Below, piece after piece: positions 53,422 to 63,212 of a DNA stretch of 64,000 nucleotides (position 1 is its first letter; the number at the start of each line of letters is the position of its first letter). The stretch covers positions 62,001 through 126,000 of the forward strand of contig NZ_JAMBNP010000003.1 of NCBI RefSeq assembly GCF_023715145.1, given 5' to 3'. The DNA is from Paenibacillus glycanilyticus. GTDB lineage: Bacteria > Bacillota > Bacilli > Paenibacillales > Paenibacillaceae. The position numbers and the translations under genes are program-made. The notes under the pieces were generated by a model. That model searched no databases. It was not told the origin of the DNA and saw only the letters and a list, made by a program, of their open reading frames with translations.

Positions 53422-54465
53422 TTATTCCTGATCCCTCTGGAAACCCAGATTGATCGCGTCCAGCAGGCGATGCGTCTTATCGCAGCTATACTCCCAGAAC
53501 ATGATGCCCGCGAGCCCTTGGCTTATCACATACTCGCATTTGCAGCGAAGCGATTGCTCGTCTTCATAGGAGATAAAGGTTGACCCGTCGAACAAATACG
53601 GCGCGCAAGCCTCGTTGTCCCAGTACCGGATGAAGCCTTGCTTGTTTATGTAGTCAGCGTCTAATTCGGTGAAGGAAGGACCGTATCCCCCTGAGGTGCC
53701 GGCCATTTGGTGAAGGCCGTTATTGCGGCCCGGCACGCCGCTCCACTTGCGGGAGTAAAAGGCAGCGCCTATGACGATTTTGTTCCTAGGCACCCCGGCG
53801 TTAGCGAATATGCGAACGGAGGCATCCACGCTGATGCGGAACAAATCCCCGGTTGGCGTATGCAGATTGGTGTGATGGCCGGTGAGCACTTGGAAGCCGC
53901 CGCGCATATCGTAGGTCATCAGCTGCACGTAGTCCAAATACTGCTGCACCTTGTCCATCTCCGTGCCATCGACGTAGTACTGATCTGCACCGGCTGCAAT
54001 CGTGAGCATATAATGACGGCCGTCTTCGGAGCCTTGGGCATCAAGCGCCTCCCGGATTGCCCGGAGCAGCAGCGTGAAGTTCTCTTTATCCGCCGGACTT
54101 GAGGCAATATCCGCTTCGCCGTAACAAGGATACTCCCAATCCAGGTCAATTCCGTCGAAAGGAAGCGTGCGAATAACCCGGACGGCCGAAGCCGCCATCT
54201 TTTGCCTGCCCGTTTCGGTCGAAGCCGCTTCGGAGAAGCCGCCAGCGCTCCAGCCGCCGACGGACAGGAGGATCTTCAGCTCCGGATGCTCTCTTTTGAT
54301 GGCGCGGACGGCTTGAACTTGCTTCAAATGCTCCGTGACGATCTCATCCTGCCGGACATGGCCAAAGGCCACGTTGATATGCGTCAGCTTCCGCAGGTCC
54401 TCGCGTGTCATCTCGGGGAGCGCAGAGTCGCTTACATAACCTACTTTATAGTAGTGGTTTCCCAT
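53422..54465 (-). CDS. Glycoside hydrolase family 18 protein, no signal peptide
   Basis: A 347-residue GH18 TIM barrel (chitinase/endo-glucosaminidase fold). The catalytic motif F-D-G-I-D-L-D-W-E is complete with the acid Glu111; L-S-V-G-G-W-S near 68 and M-T-Y-D-M-R-G-G near 185 are the other family signatures. Unusually for a chitinase there is no secretion signal, so it would act inside the cell on imported GlcNAc oligosaccharides or glycopeptide pieces. It is the last gene of a three-gene operon, 21 bp after the transglutaminase gene. Confidence 0.92.
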   Translation of the reverse strand: MGNHYYKVGYVSDSALPEMTREDLRKLTHINVAFGHVRQDEIVTEHLKQVQAVRAIKREHPELKILLSVGGWSAGGFSEAASTETGRQKMAASAVRVIRTLPFDGIDLDWEYPCYGEADIASSPADKENFTLLLRAIREALDAQGSEDGRHYMLTIAAGADQYYVDGTEMDKVQQYLDYVQLMTYDMRGGFQVLTGHHTNLHTPTGDLFRISVDASVRIFANAGVPRNKIVIGAAFYSRKWSGVPGRNNGLHQMAGTSGGYGPSFTELDADYINKQGFIRYWDNEACAPYLFDGSTFISYEDEQSLRCKCEYVISQGLAGIMFWEYSCDKTHRLLDAINLGFQRDQE

Positions 54466-54486
54466 GGTTGGTTAGCTCCGTTCTTT

Positions 54487-57120
54487 TTATTTGTGAGGAA
54501 TGAGGTCCGTTATGGTTTGCATGGCTTCCTTGACGTTTCCGATTCTGTACCCGGAGGCGGCATAACGAATTTGATCTTGGCGGTCCAGGGCGAACAAATG
54601 CGGGAAGCCCGCCTCGCTTGCCAATGCTTGGTTGGATGTCGCCGGCAAGGCAGCATGGCTTATATCCCAGACGAATACGGTACGCGAAGGCAGCTTCGGA
54701 TAATCGGCCGGGTTAAAGGATGCGGTCCGCTCCAATTCGCCGGTAAGCAGGATAATTGGCGTTCCAAGCTTATTAAGCGGTTCGGCCAGCTCCGTTAGCT
54801 CACGGAACAAATGCTTGGTTGGCTCCCGTTCCGGTTCAATCCAGGCCACAATAGCGCCGTCTGTTCCGAGTAGCTGCTCCAGCACGGCGGGCGAGCCGCC
54901 TGGCAGCTCAATAGCTCTGTTGCGGTCGAATGCGCCGAGTACCGGTATTTCGGTCGTCGCGTCCCGGAATGTCAGGGGGACTTCCGTTGTTTCGCCGGCC
55001 CGCACTTCGAAATACGAGAGGCGTACGCGCACTGTGCCGTCCTTCAGGCGGATGCCCGACGTCAACCGGTATTGGCCAGGCAGCACTTCAAACGGCTTGT
55101 CGTAGACGTCTTTCTTGCCGTGAGGATACGCTAACGTATGGTAGACATCGTTCTCCAGACGGGCAAAGGTGAAGTTCTCCGCATAGGAAGCGACCGGCCC
55201 CTCGTCCGCCGAATCGGCGTCCTTCATTAATCGCAATAGCCCCCGATCGGTAGGTTCCTGCTCGCCGCCGGAAGCTGTTTGATCCGCGATTACGGCGTCA
55301 AACCAGCTGGCCTGCTGCCAATATTGCGCTCTTTGCTCGCTCGGATGCAGGCGCGCCGGAATCCCAAGGCTTCGGCAGATGGCTACAAACATAATATCGA
55401 GCGAGTGCGGATCTCCTTGCTTAAGCTTATAAGTTCCCGCCGGATTTCCCCGTCCCTCGAGATTCGGCAGATCCGTCCAGACGCCGAAGTTCTCCTGCAG
55501 GCTGCGGGCAAGCAGTGAAGGATCGGCTTGGAATGAAGCGGCTTCCTCCGCCGTGAATGCAGCCTGGAACAGCTTCCGGTATGGAACCAGCATCTCGTGC
55601 TGTACCCGCGGACAAAGCACATAACGGACGAAATCGTCCTCGGCCAGCGTCCCGCGGCTTGCGAGCGCACCAATCAAATGGTCCTCAAGCACGGGGCGGA
55701 ACGTATCAATCAAATCCTTGCCCCGCAGCGTTTCCAGCAAGCGCAGCGGCCATTCGCCGTAAGCGCCGGACTGCTCGCGCAAAAAGGCCGCAATCTCCCG
55801 GCTGTTGCCCCGCGCTTTCTGAATGACGCCCCATACGCGATCCGAAGGCAGTCCCGCCTCCTCCGCAAGCGAGGTCGCTTCCGACTCGGAGAGGAATGTT
55901 CCTTCGTACTTGGTCCGGCACTGCGTTCCTTCCTCCAGGCGGCTGTTATGCTGTTGAGTCTTAGCTTCCGTCAGTGCTTGGGCAGGCTCTCCCTCGCGCT
56001 CCGGAGGCGGAACCATATCGAAATTTATAAGGCCTGTCGGCTGCTTGGATGCCGTTAAGACAAGCTCCGCTAAGTTCAATTCATCATCCGCAACCGAGAT
56101 TTTTGTCTCAGCCCATAGGCCGTCTTTCGCCGCACGGATGACGAGATCCCCAAGACCCGTCTTGAAGGAAACCTTGCCCTCGTTATCCGTTGGCACGATG
56201 GCAATCGGAAACAATTCGGCCATGTTGTACAGCTCGAAGCGAACCTCCGCACCCGCAACGGGGGCGCCTTGCGTATTTTTCACCACGGCCTGAACCGTTT
56301 GGGTCTGTGCATAGTTATCAAGCAGGTTGATCTCCGTGAACCATTCGTGGGCAAGGGTAATGTCCTCAGGTCCCGAATAATTGGCGAAAATTCGCGTGTT
56401 GACCAGCATAGCCCGGCGAGCGGGCGGCGTGAACCAGCCCTGGTCGAGCCGGGCTTCCGGCTCGCAGGCTCCGATATAGTGCCACTGCCCGTCGGCCCAT
56501 GCTTCCACCCAGGCGTGGTTATCGTCGCAGTGGGCCCAGCGCGGCGTATACACCTGGCGGGCGGGAATGCCGATGCTGCGCAGCGCGGCTACGGCAAGCG
56601 TTGATTCTTCGCCGCAGCGTCCGCGCGCGTTCCGAATCATGGAGAGCGGCGACAGCGTGCGCAGATCGCTGCCGATATAGGTTGCTTTCTCCTGGCACCA
56701 GTAATTCGTCTCCAATATGGCCTCAGCCATGGATAGATGCGCTGTACGCTCCGCTAATTCGCGGTATAGGATGCCGCGCGAATCCTCGATGTTTTCCGTA
56801 TTAACCCGGTAGGGCAGCACAAAATGCAGGAAGAGCTCATCCGGAACGCTTGCGCCCCAAGGCACCTTGCTGCGTATATTCAGCGTCTGGCGCACATGGC
56901 TTAAGAATAAGGAGCCGTCGTAATCCGCCATGTCGTTAACCGGCATGTACGCGAACAGGTACTTTAAAGCCCATCTTTCTTCCTCCGTCAGTGCCTCTTG
57001 GAATATCCCAAACAGCTCTTGCAGCCGAGCCGTGCCAAGCTCCTGCTTCAAACGGAATTTCCGTTCAATTTGCTCCAAAGCCTCTTGATCCAGAGAGAAT
57101 ATCGTTGATCCAACTGTCAT
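54487..57120 (-). CDS. Large transglutaminase-domain protein with a degenerate second half
   Basis: 877 residues, no signal peptide. The first half has a transglutaminase/protease core: Cys169 in R-G-R-C-G-E-E-S, then R-S-I-G-I-P-A-R and H202 in D-N-H-A-W-V-E-A. A carboxypeptidase-regulatory-like beta domain follows (about 275-375). The second half repeats the pattern but reads G-D-P-H-S-L-D-I ... R-S-L-G-I-P-A-R, lacking the Cys. The last ~110 residues look like a thioredoxin-fold tail. It could hydrolyse amide or peptide linkages of a glycoconjugate. ATG 57120 follows GGAAGGAG. It starts 5 bp after the CBM9-like gene. Confidence 0.85.
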   Translation of the reverse strand: MTVGSTIFSLDQEALEQIERKFRLKQELGTARLQELFGIFQEALTEEERWALKYLFAYMPVNDMADYDGSLFLSHVRQTLNIRSKVPWGASVPDELFLHFVLPYRVNTENIEDSRGILYRELAERTAHLSMAEAILETNYWCQEKATYIGSDLRTLSPLSMIRNARGRCGEESTLAVAALRSIGIPARQVYTPRWAHCDDNHAWVEAWADGQWHYIGACEPEARLDQGWFTPPARRAMLVNTRIFANYSGPEDITLAHEWFTEINLLDNYAQTQTVQAVVKNTQGAPVAGAEVRFELYNMAELFPIAIVPTDNEGKVSFKTGLGDLVIRAAKDGLWAETKISVADDELNLAELVLTASKQPTGLINFDMVPPPEREGEPAQALTEAKTQQHNSRLEEGTQCRTKYEGTFLSESEATSLAEEAGLPSDRVWGVIQKARGNSREIAAFLREQSGAYGEWPLRLLETLRGKDLIDTFRPVLEDHLIGALASRGTLAEDDFVRYVLCPRVQHEMLVPYRKLFQAAFTAEEAASFQADPSLLARSLQENFGVWTDLPNLEGRGNPAGTYKLKQGDPHSLDIMFVAICRSLGIPARLHPSEQRAQYWQQASWFDAVIADQTASGGEQEPTDRGLLRLMKDADSADEGPVASYAENFTFARLENDVYHTLAYPHGKKDVYDKPFEVLPGQYRLTSGIRLKDGTVRVRLSYFEVRAGETTEVPLTFRDATTEIPVLGAFDRNRAIELPGGSPAVLEQLLGTDGAIVAWIEPEREPTKHLFRELTELAEPLNKLGTPIILLTGELERTASFNPADYPKLPSRTVFVWDISHAALPATSNQALASEAGFPHLFALDRQDQIRYAASGYRIGNVKEAMQTITDLIPHK

Positions 57121-57125
57121 TGGGA

Positions 57126-58151
57126 TTACTCCTTCCATAGCTTTCCGTCTTCGCGGATGCAGAACACCGATTGCCGGTCCGCGGAAGGCGCTTTAATCTG
57201 AAATAGACTGCTTGTCGTTTCGATAACGGGCACAATGCTCCAAGAATCCTCGCCCGTTAGAAGCTTCGCGTCGCTTATAAATTCACCATGCGCCTCGAAA
57301 TAGTTGCGCTGCCGGTAATAGAGCCGGCGCAGCTCCCATTTGATCCCCTCGTCGGCCGGAAGCTCAAAGACCGAAGGTTCGCCGTCCCCATCCGTGAATA
57401 CGACGTATCCCCACAGCTCCGGATAATGCATATTGATAATTCCCATTGGCGACCACACCCAATTATCTTCGGGATAGGGCTTGCCCGTCTCCGGATTCAC
57501 CGTTTTGCGGTACTCGCCTTCGCGCACCTCGGCCTGCCACTCCACGCGCGAGAAATTAACGCGCCAGAACTCGCCGGCGGCCGGCGGTCTTCCTTCTGCC
57601 GCGCATTCGCGAAGGCTGGTCCATGGCATCGCGACTTCGACGCTCCATTTGCGGTTGTCCGCGTTAGGGTTATTAAGCTCCCCGTCGATATGCACGGCGG
57701 TCTTCAGACCCGCAATATCCCAGCCGTTAACCGGCGGGCCCCCGTCCCGGTAGGGCTTAATCAGAAGCAAATCCCAAACCGTATTCAGCGCATTAATCTC
57801 AAATTCGTAGTAGTTATGGCTGTCGCCGTCGGGATCGATGAAAATCTCGAAATCATTGTCGTAAAAAATGACCGAATCGCGCTCCGTCAGCGTCGCCCAG
57901 ATCTGATCCTCGATTAATTCCGCCGCAAAGTAGAAATACTCGTCATCCCACAGCATTTTGACCCGCGTCTGCTTGGCGGGCTTGGGCCGGAGATCTCCCT
58001 CGATATCGACAAAATCGCCGGTCCACTCGGCAGCCTCCCAAAACGGCTTGTCAACGCGGCCGTCCAGCTTAAGGGGACCCGACGCGCGTCGGCATAGATA
58101 GTGTTCTGGCGAGTAAGCGATATTCGGCTCCGGCACTCCGCTTTTGTTCAT
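57126..58151 (-). CDS. CBM9-like carbohydrate-binding protein, no signal peptide
   Basis: About 341 residues; the core at 30-250 is a family-9-like beta-sandwich (L-D-G-R-V-D-K-P-F-W-E-A-A-E-W, K-M-L-W-D-D-E-Y-F-Y-F-A-A-E-L, F-E-I-F-I-D-P-D-G-D, W-R-V-N-F-S-R-V-E-W). Such modules bind reducing ends of sugars or act as stand-alone hydrolase-like proteins. It is the first gene of the operon, divergent from the membrane AraC-type regulator, which probably controls it. ATG 58151 is chosen by spacing to GGAGG. Confidence 0.85.
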   Translation of the reverse strand: MNKSGVPEPNIAYSPEHYLCRRASGPLKLDGRVDKPFWEAAEWTGDFVDIEGDLRPKPAKQTRVKMLWDDEYFYFAAELIEDQIWATLTERDSVIFYDNDFEIFIDPDGDSHNYYEFEINALNTVWDLLLIKPYRDGGPPVNGWDIAGLKTAVHIDGELNNPNADNRKWSVEVAMPWTSLRECAAEGRPPAAGEFWRVNFSRVEWQAEVREGEYRKTVNPETGKPYPEDNWVWSPMGIINMHYPELWGYVVFTDGDGEPSVFELPADEGIKWELRRLYYRQRNYFEAHGEFISDAKLLTGEDSWSIVPVIETTSSLFQIKAPSADRQSVFCIREDGKLWKE

Positions 58152-58262
58152 CATTCATCCTCCGTATCTGTTTTACGTTCAATCGCGCTATGGGCAAAAA
58201 AATAAAAAGTTGATATGATTGTAAAAAAAATATTAACGCAGGACGTACAGGAGGCAGGAAGT

Positions 58263-60551
58263 TTGAAGAAAAACTACTTTAAATCAAAGCTTTTCCTGAA
58301 ATACATCTGGTCCTACATGTTCATCTTGCTAATTCCCCTCGTACTCATGACTATTTTTATTTACGAAAATGCCGTCAGCAGCCTTCGTTCCGAAATCGAA
58401 CAATCCCGGCTAAACCAGCTGACGCAGGCCATGGTCATCGTGGACGGCCGGATTAAGGAACTGAGCGAGATTGCGTCCCGCATCTCCTATGACACCCGGC
58501 TTACGCCCTATCGCGTCCATGACCCGATCTACAGCGGCGAAGCCATTCAAGGCCTGGATCAATACAAATCAACCAGCTCGATGATCGGCGAATTGCTGCT
58601 CTATTTCCACAAAGACGAGAAGATTTATTCCAGCAAAGGTCTCTACGATTTTGGCGTGTTCGCCACTTCCTTCAGCTTTGAAAGCTGGCCGGCGGACAAG
58701 CTGTACCACGATTTGAATTCGGTCAAATATCCGACGATGCGGCCGGCCGACACGGTTGTCAAATCTTCGAATATCGCGGAAAGCATGCTGGCCTATCTGA
58801 TCCCGATCACGCCGAACAGTCCCACGCCGCATGGCACGGTCATGTATCTGATTCGGGAATCCGAACTCACCAGCCTGATCGATTCCATCCTAGGAAACTA
58901 TCAGGGCCTCACCTATATTCTCGATAATGAAGGACATATTCTGGTCGACAACCGTCAAGGGGAGGCCATGACCAGTTCGGCGGCCAAATCGCTGATTAAC
59001 CTGGAACCAGGCATTCACGAGCAGACGATTAACGGCAAAGCGCATTCCGTCGTGTCCGTCAAATCGCAAAAAAACGGCTGGACGTACGTTACGGCAATGC
59101 CAAGCGCGCAATTCTTCAGCAGCGTGCTGCATGTGCGAAGCTTCATCATTATGCTGTTCTGCATCGTTGTCCTTGTCGGGGCGGCCATCGCGCTTGTGCT
59201 CGCCAGAATGCAGTACCAGCCGATCTCCACGCTGGTCGAATTCGCTGCCTCCAAGAGGAAAGACAACCGTGCGAGAGGCGATGTCCCGGATCGCGGCAAC
59301 GAGCTGGACCGGATCAGATCGGCGCTGCAGGAATACAGCTCGCGCATTGATCTTCAGGAACCGTTTGCCCGCAATCACTTATTGTCGATGCTGCTGAAAT
59401 ACGGCAATGTCCATCCCGAATTGCAGCATGCGTTTGATCTCCGTTTCGACCGCTCGAATCATTTCGTGGCGGTCATCGGATCGGGCGACAACGGAGGCTC
59501 TCCAACCGAGAGGCAAGAGAGGGTCAAGCTGCTCAACCAGATCGAGTTCCCGGAGCTGCTAGCGGTCGGGTACGGAGTTGAGCTGCCGCAGCTGGACCAG
59601 TTAGGGATAATCTTCAGCTTCGATCTGGACGGGGAGGAGGCCGAAGCGTTCAACCGCGTACGCGAGATCGTTGAGGCCATGCGAAGCAGGCTCCATGCCA
59701 TCTCGGACGATATCCCGATGATTGGGGTCGGTACCTGCTACGACAGCCCGGACCAGCTGAACCAATCCTTCATCGAAGCCTGCTCGGCCTACGAGCTCCG
59801 CTCTTCAGCCGAGCCGGGCGCCATTACGTATTTCGAGAAGCTGTCCGATGCGCCGCAGCACGCGGACTGGATACCGAATAATACGCTGATGAAGCTTGCC
59901 CAAAGCTTGAAGCAGGGCAGCTACGACGTCGCGGTGCCCATTATCGGCTCGGCGTTCCAGAACCTGCAGACGACGCCGCAAGTGTCCGCTTTGCTTACGC
60001 GCTGCATATGCTTTGACCTGTTGAATACGATGCTTAAGACGGCTACCGAGCTCGGCATCCACAGCGTTGCCCTGGATATGGCTCCGGCCGCGATCTACGG
60101 CAATTCCCTGGACGAGATTGAACGCACCTTCCTGAACCTGGCTTCGCGCATCTGCGCTCAAGTGGAGCAGAATAACCGGAAGGAAGAGCATTCCCTGATG
60201 GACCGCATTGCCGCCTATATCGACGAGAGATATACGGATTATTCGCTGAGCCTCGAATCGGTCGCCTTCGCGTTCAGCGTCTCGCCATCTCATGTCAGCC
60301 GTTCCTTCAAGGAGAAGATCGGGACGAATTTCATCCAGTATATCTGGCAGAAGCGGCTTAATGTGGTGATTCAGCAGCTCAAGACGACCAGCGATCCGCT
60401 GAAGGACATCATTCTTCGCGTCGGCTACCAGGATACGCCCAACTTCACCCGCAAGTTCAAGAAGGAAACCGGCTATACGCCCGGACAATACCGCAAGCTG
60501 TTCTCGGAGAACGAACAAGCGCGCCGAATGTCCGAATTTGAAGAGGAATAA
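58263..60551 (+). CDS. Membrane-bound AraC-type sensor-regulator
   Basis: 762 residues. TTG 58263 is chosen because a perfect AGGAGG lies eight bases before it; ATG 58215 has none. A membrane segment near 17-38 (Y-M-F-I-L-L-I-P-L-V-L-M-T-I-F-I), a Cache-like extracytoplasmic domain to about 290, a second segment (F-I-I-M-L-F-C-I-V-V-L-V-G-A-A-I-A-L-V-L), a cytosolic middle region, and a C-terminal AraC double HTH (L-E-S-V-A-F-A-F-S-V-S-P-S-H-V-S-R-S-F and R-V-G-Y-Q-D-T-P-N-F-T-R-K-F). A one-component sensor for an extracellular sugar, probably controlling the divergent GH18 operon and the ABC importer next door. Confidence 0.93.
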   Translation: MKKNYFKSKLFLKYIWSYMFILLIPLVLMTIFIYENAVSSLRSEIEQSRLNQLTQAMVIVDGRIKELSEIASRISYDTRLTPYRVHDPIYSGEAIQGLDQYKSTSSMIGELLLYFHKDEKIYSSKGLYDFGVFATSFSFESWPADKLYHDLNSVKYPTMRPADTVVKSSNIAESMLAYLIPITPNSPTPHGTVMYLIRESELTSLIDSILGNYQGLTYILDNEGHILVDNRQGEAMTSSAAKSLINLEPGIHEQTINGKAHSVVSVKSQKNGWTYVTAMPSAQFFSSVLHVRSFIIMLFCIVVLVGAAIALVLARMQYQPISTLVEFAASKRKDNRARGDVPDRGNELDRIRSALQEYSSRIDLQEPFARNHLLSMLLKYGNVHPELQHAFDLRFDRSNHFVAVIGSGDNGGSPTERQERVKLLNQIEFPELLAVGYGVELPQLDQLGIIFSFDLDGEEAEAFNRVREIVEAMRSRLHAISDDIPMIGVGTCYDSPDQLNQSFIEACSAYELRSSAEPGAITYFEKLSDAPQHADWIPNNTLMKLAQSLKQGSYDVAVPIIGSAFQNLQTTPQVSALLTRCICFDLLNTMLKTATELGIHSVALDMAPAAIYGNSLDEIERTFLNLASRICAQVEQNNRKEEHSLMDRIAAYIDERYTDYSLSLESVAFAFSVSPSHVSRSFKEKIGTNFIQYIWQKRLNVVIQQLKTTSDPLKDIILRVGYQDTPNFTRKFKKETGYTPGQYRKLFSENEQARRMSEFEEE

Positions 60552-60555
60552 TGCA

Positions 60556-60600
60556 ATAGCCAACCCCCGGCCAAGTGGCCGGCAACGGTTGGCTATTTGC
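60556..60600. terminator. Bidirectional terminator between AraC sensor and binding protein
   Basis: Outer arms ATAGCCAACC/GGTTGGCTAT are perfect, with an inner CCGGCCA/TGGCCGG stem; the flanking genes converge. Confidence 0.85.
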
Positions 60601-60621
60601 TTGTTACCTTGTTACAATGTT

Positions 60622-62238
60622 TTATTTGTTCCAGCTGTCGTAGGCGCTTTGGTAAAGCTCGACAATTCGGTCGCTGCCCATTTTTTTAAGCTGCGCTACA
60701 TACTTGTCCCAATTGGAAAGCGGCTCTTGTCCGGTTACGAACTTCGCTTCCATCTGCGTCACGTACGTGCCCAGGTCAGCCAGCAGCGCCGTTGCTTCCG
60801 TCTGCTGCTCGTTCGTCAAGTAGACGTACGGGAACGGTGCTTTGGCGATTGGCACCAGCTTCTCCGCGTTCTGCTCATCAAGCCAGAGGTCGAATTCGCT
60901 CTTCAGGCCTTTCGTCAGCTCGGAGGAGCTCATGCCCGGTGCCGGAATGCCGTAGTTTGGCGTCATGGTGCCGCGAACTTCCTCGCGGTCTTTGCCGCCC
61001 TCGACAGGCAGCCATTCTTTCTCGTGCGTTTCTTTGTTCTTATATTTCCACAGCGTGTTCTCCGGACCTTGCGAGAATAACGTCGCTCCTTCGTAGCCGT
61101 ACAGATAGTCAACCCAGCGAATCGACGCTTCAGGCGACGGATTCGAGCTTGTGATGGCAAAGGTGCCGTTCGTGGAAAGGCCCGGATGCTTGCCGTATAC
61201 AGGAGATCCTTCCACTTCGCTCTTCACCGGCGTCATCAGCGGATTGTCGCCGCTAGGCTCTCCGCCCAGCGTGAAGTACGGGAACCAGTCGTTAAACAAA
61301 GCGACTTGGTTGTTTGTGCCTTTTGCTTTCTTCTGATCGCCCGTTTGCGAGAACGTCTCGTGGTCCAGCAGTTCTTCCTTCCACAGACGGTTCAAGAACG
61401 TCAAGTAGCCTTTATAGCCTTCTTCTTGCGGCGTATAGTGGACTTTGCCGTCCTTATCGGCGTAATACACCTCGTTGTAGATGCCCCAGAAGCCGAGGAA
61501 GTACATGCGCAGATCGTCGAGCTTAACGGAAGTAAGCGGAATTTCGTCCTTCTTGCCGTTGCCGTTCGGATCTTCTTCTTTGACTCGTTTCAAATAGGTG
61601 TACAGCTCTTCGGTTGTCTTCGGCTCTGCCGCGTTCAACGCTTTCAGGAACTTGCCGTTGTACCACATCGGGCCGCGATACCATACTGCCGACAGGTCAA
61701 TATTCGGCAGGGAATAGATGTGACCGTCCGGCGTTGTATAGGACTTGCGGATATCCGGATGCTCATCGAATATTTTCTTGAGGTTTGGCGCGTAACCTTC
61801 ATCGATGTACTTCTCGAGCGGCACGAGAACGCCTTGCGTTCCGTACGTAACTTGCTCGGCAGACGTCAGTTCCGCCGCATAGAACACGTCCGGCAGATCG
61901 CCGCTCGCGAATACGAGGTTCTTCTTCGTTGCGAAGCTGTCGACCGGCGAATTCTGGTATTCCATATGAATGCCCGTCAACTTCTCCATCTCTTGCAGGA
62001 CCGACATCTTGTTCCAATCGGCAACGCCGACGTCCTGAGACATCATCTTAAGCGTCAGAGGCTTGTCTACGATCGGGAAGCCGTCTTTTTTTATGCCTCC
62101 GTCCGAGACGTTGGCGCTTGAGCCGGAGTTCGCGGCACCGTTGTTACCGCCGTTAGAATCCGAGCTGCAGGCTTGAAGCAGTGTTGCGGATGTTGTGAGG
62201 CTTAGGAGGATCAATGATGTCTTGCGAAACTTTGTCAT
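60622..62238 (-). CDS. Extracellular solute-binding lipoprotein
   Basis: A 538-residue binding protein with lipobox L-Q-A-C near 21-24 and a Ser/Asn/Gly linker; the mature domain begins K-P-L-T-L-K-M-M-S-Q-D-V-G. LipO-like family-1 oligosaccharide receptor feeding the two permeases upstream in the operon. No ATPase gene in sight. Confidence 0.93.
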   Translation of the reverse strand: MTKFRKTSLILLSLTTSATLLQACSSDSNGGNNGAANSGSSANVSDGGIKKDGFPIVDKPLTLKMMSQDVGVADWNKMSVLQEMEKLTGIHMEYQNSPVDSFATKKNLVFASGDLPDVFYAAELTSAEQVTYGTQGVLVPLEKYIDEGYAPNLKKIFDEHPDIRKSYTTPDGHIYSLPNIDLSAVWYRGPMWYNGKFLKALNAAEPKTTEELYTYLKRVKEEDPNGNGKKDEIPLTSVKLDDLRMYFLGFWGIYNEVYYADKDGKVHYTPQEEGYKGYLTFLNRLWKEELLDHETFSQTGDQKKAKGTNNQVALFNDWFPYFTLGGEPSGDNPLMTPVKSEVEGSPVYGKHPGLSTNGTFAITSSNPSPEASIRWVDYLYGYEGATLFSQGPENTLWKYKNKETHEKEWLPVEGGKDREEVRGTMTPNYGIPAPGMSSSELTKGLKSEFDLWLDEQNAEKLVPIAKAPFPYVYLTNEQQTEATALLADLGTYVTQMEAKFVTGQEPLSNWDKYVAQLKKMGSDRIVELYQSAYDSWNK

Positions 62239-62285
62239 GACAACAACTCCCTATATCATATTGGTTTGCATATGGCCAGACCGAA

Positions 62286-63194
62286 TCAGCCTTTGACTGA
62301 ACCGATCATAACACCCTGAACGAAATAACGCTGTAGAAACGGATAAATTGCGATGACGGGCACCGTCGCCACGATGATGACGGCGTACTTAACGAGGGCG
62401 GCAATCTCCGCCTTGCTGTTGAGCGCGGAAGCGGTGGAGGAGTCCATTGCTCCGCTCCCTTGAGCAGCCGTCTCCTGCAGAACGAGAATTTGACGCAGCA
62501 CCAGCTGCAGCGGATATTTCGCCGCGTCGTTCAAATAAATGAGAGCCGAGAAGTAGCTGTTCCAGTTGCCAACCCCGTAGAAGAGAGCCATAACCGCAAT
62601 AATCGGCATCGATAACGGCAGGACAATTTTCATGAACAGCCGCAGGTTGGTGCAGCCGTCAATCTGCGCCGCCTCCTGCAGCTCCCTGGGAAGGGTGCTC
62701 TGGAAGAAGGTGCGGGCAACGATTATATTCCAGATGGAGGCGGCCGACGGAAGGACGATCGCCCAGATCGTGTTGATCATGTGCAGCTTCTTAATGAGCA
62801 GGTATGTCGGAACAAGTCCGCCGCCGAAGAACATCGTGACCATAAACAGTCCCATGAAGATATTCCTGCCGGTAAAATCCTTGCGGCTGAGCGCATACGC
62901 CGCGGGCAGCGTCACCGCAAGGTTAATCGCCGTGCCGACGACGGTATAGAGAATCGTGTTGCCGTAACCGATCCAAATGTTCGAATTCTCAAATACCCTT
63001 TTGTAGCCGTCGAACGTGATTCCCTTCGGCCATAACCACATTTCGCCCGAGCCGACAAGCTTTGGATTGCTGATGGAAGCGCTGATCATATAGATGAGCG
63101 GATAAAACACGATAATAAATGCCAGAAACACGAAAATGTAGTTCATGACCAGAAATACTTTATCCCTGCCGCTTTCCTTTACGCTTGCTATCAT
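62286..63194 (-). CDS. Carbohydrate ABC transporter permease, YtcP type
   Basis: A 302-residue permease, six membrane segments, EAA motif L-Q-E-A-A-Q-I-D-G-C-T-N-L-R near 185 and C-terminal Q-G-V-M-I-G-S-V-K-G. It lies between the LplB-type permease (18 bp upstream) and the binding protein, the standard gene order for these importers. Confidence 0.94.
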   Translation of the reverse strand: MIASVKESGRDKVFLVMNYIFVFLAFIIVFYPLIYMISASISNPKLVGSGEMWLWPKGITFDGYKRVFENSNIWIGYGNTILYTVVGTAINLAVTLPAAYALSRKDFTGRNIFMGLFMVTMFFGGGLVPTYLLIKKLHMINTIWAIVLPSAASIWNIIVARTFFQSTLPRELQEAAQIDGCTNLRLFMKIVLPLSMPIIAVMALFYGVGNWNSYFSALIYLNDAAKYPLQLVLRQILVLQETAAQGSGAMDSSTASALNSKAEIAALVKYAVIIVATVPVIAIYPFLQRYFVQGVMIGSVKG

Positions 63195-63212
63195 GCTTAA
63201 ATGCTCCCCTCT

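Noticed and set aside
61186-62121. Long plus-strand frame of 311 codons
   Set aside because: Antisense to the binding-protein gene, which has a lipobox and family similarity; the antisense product has none.
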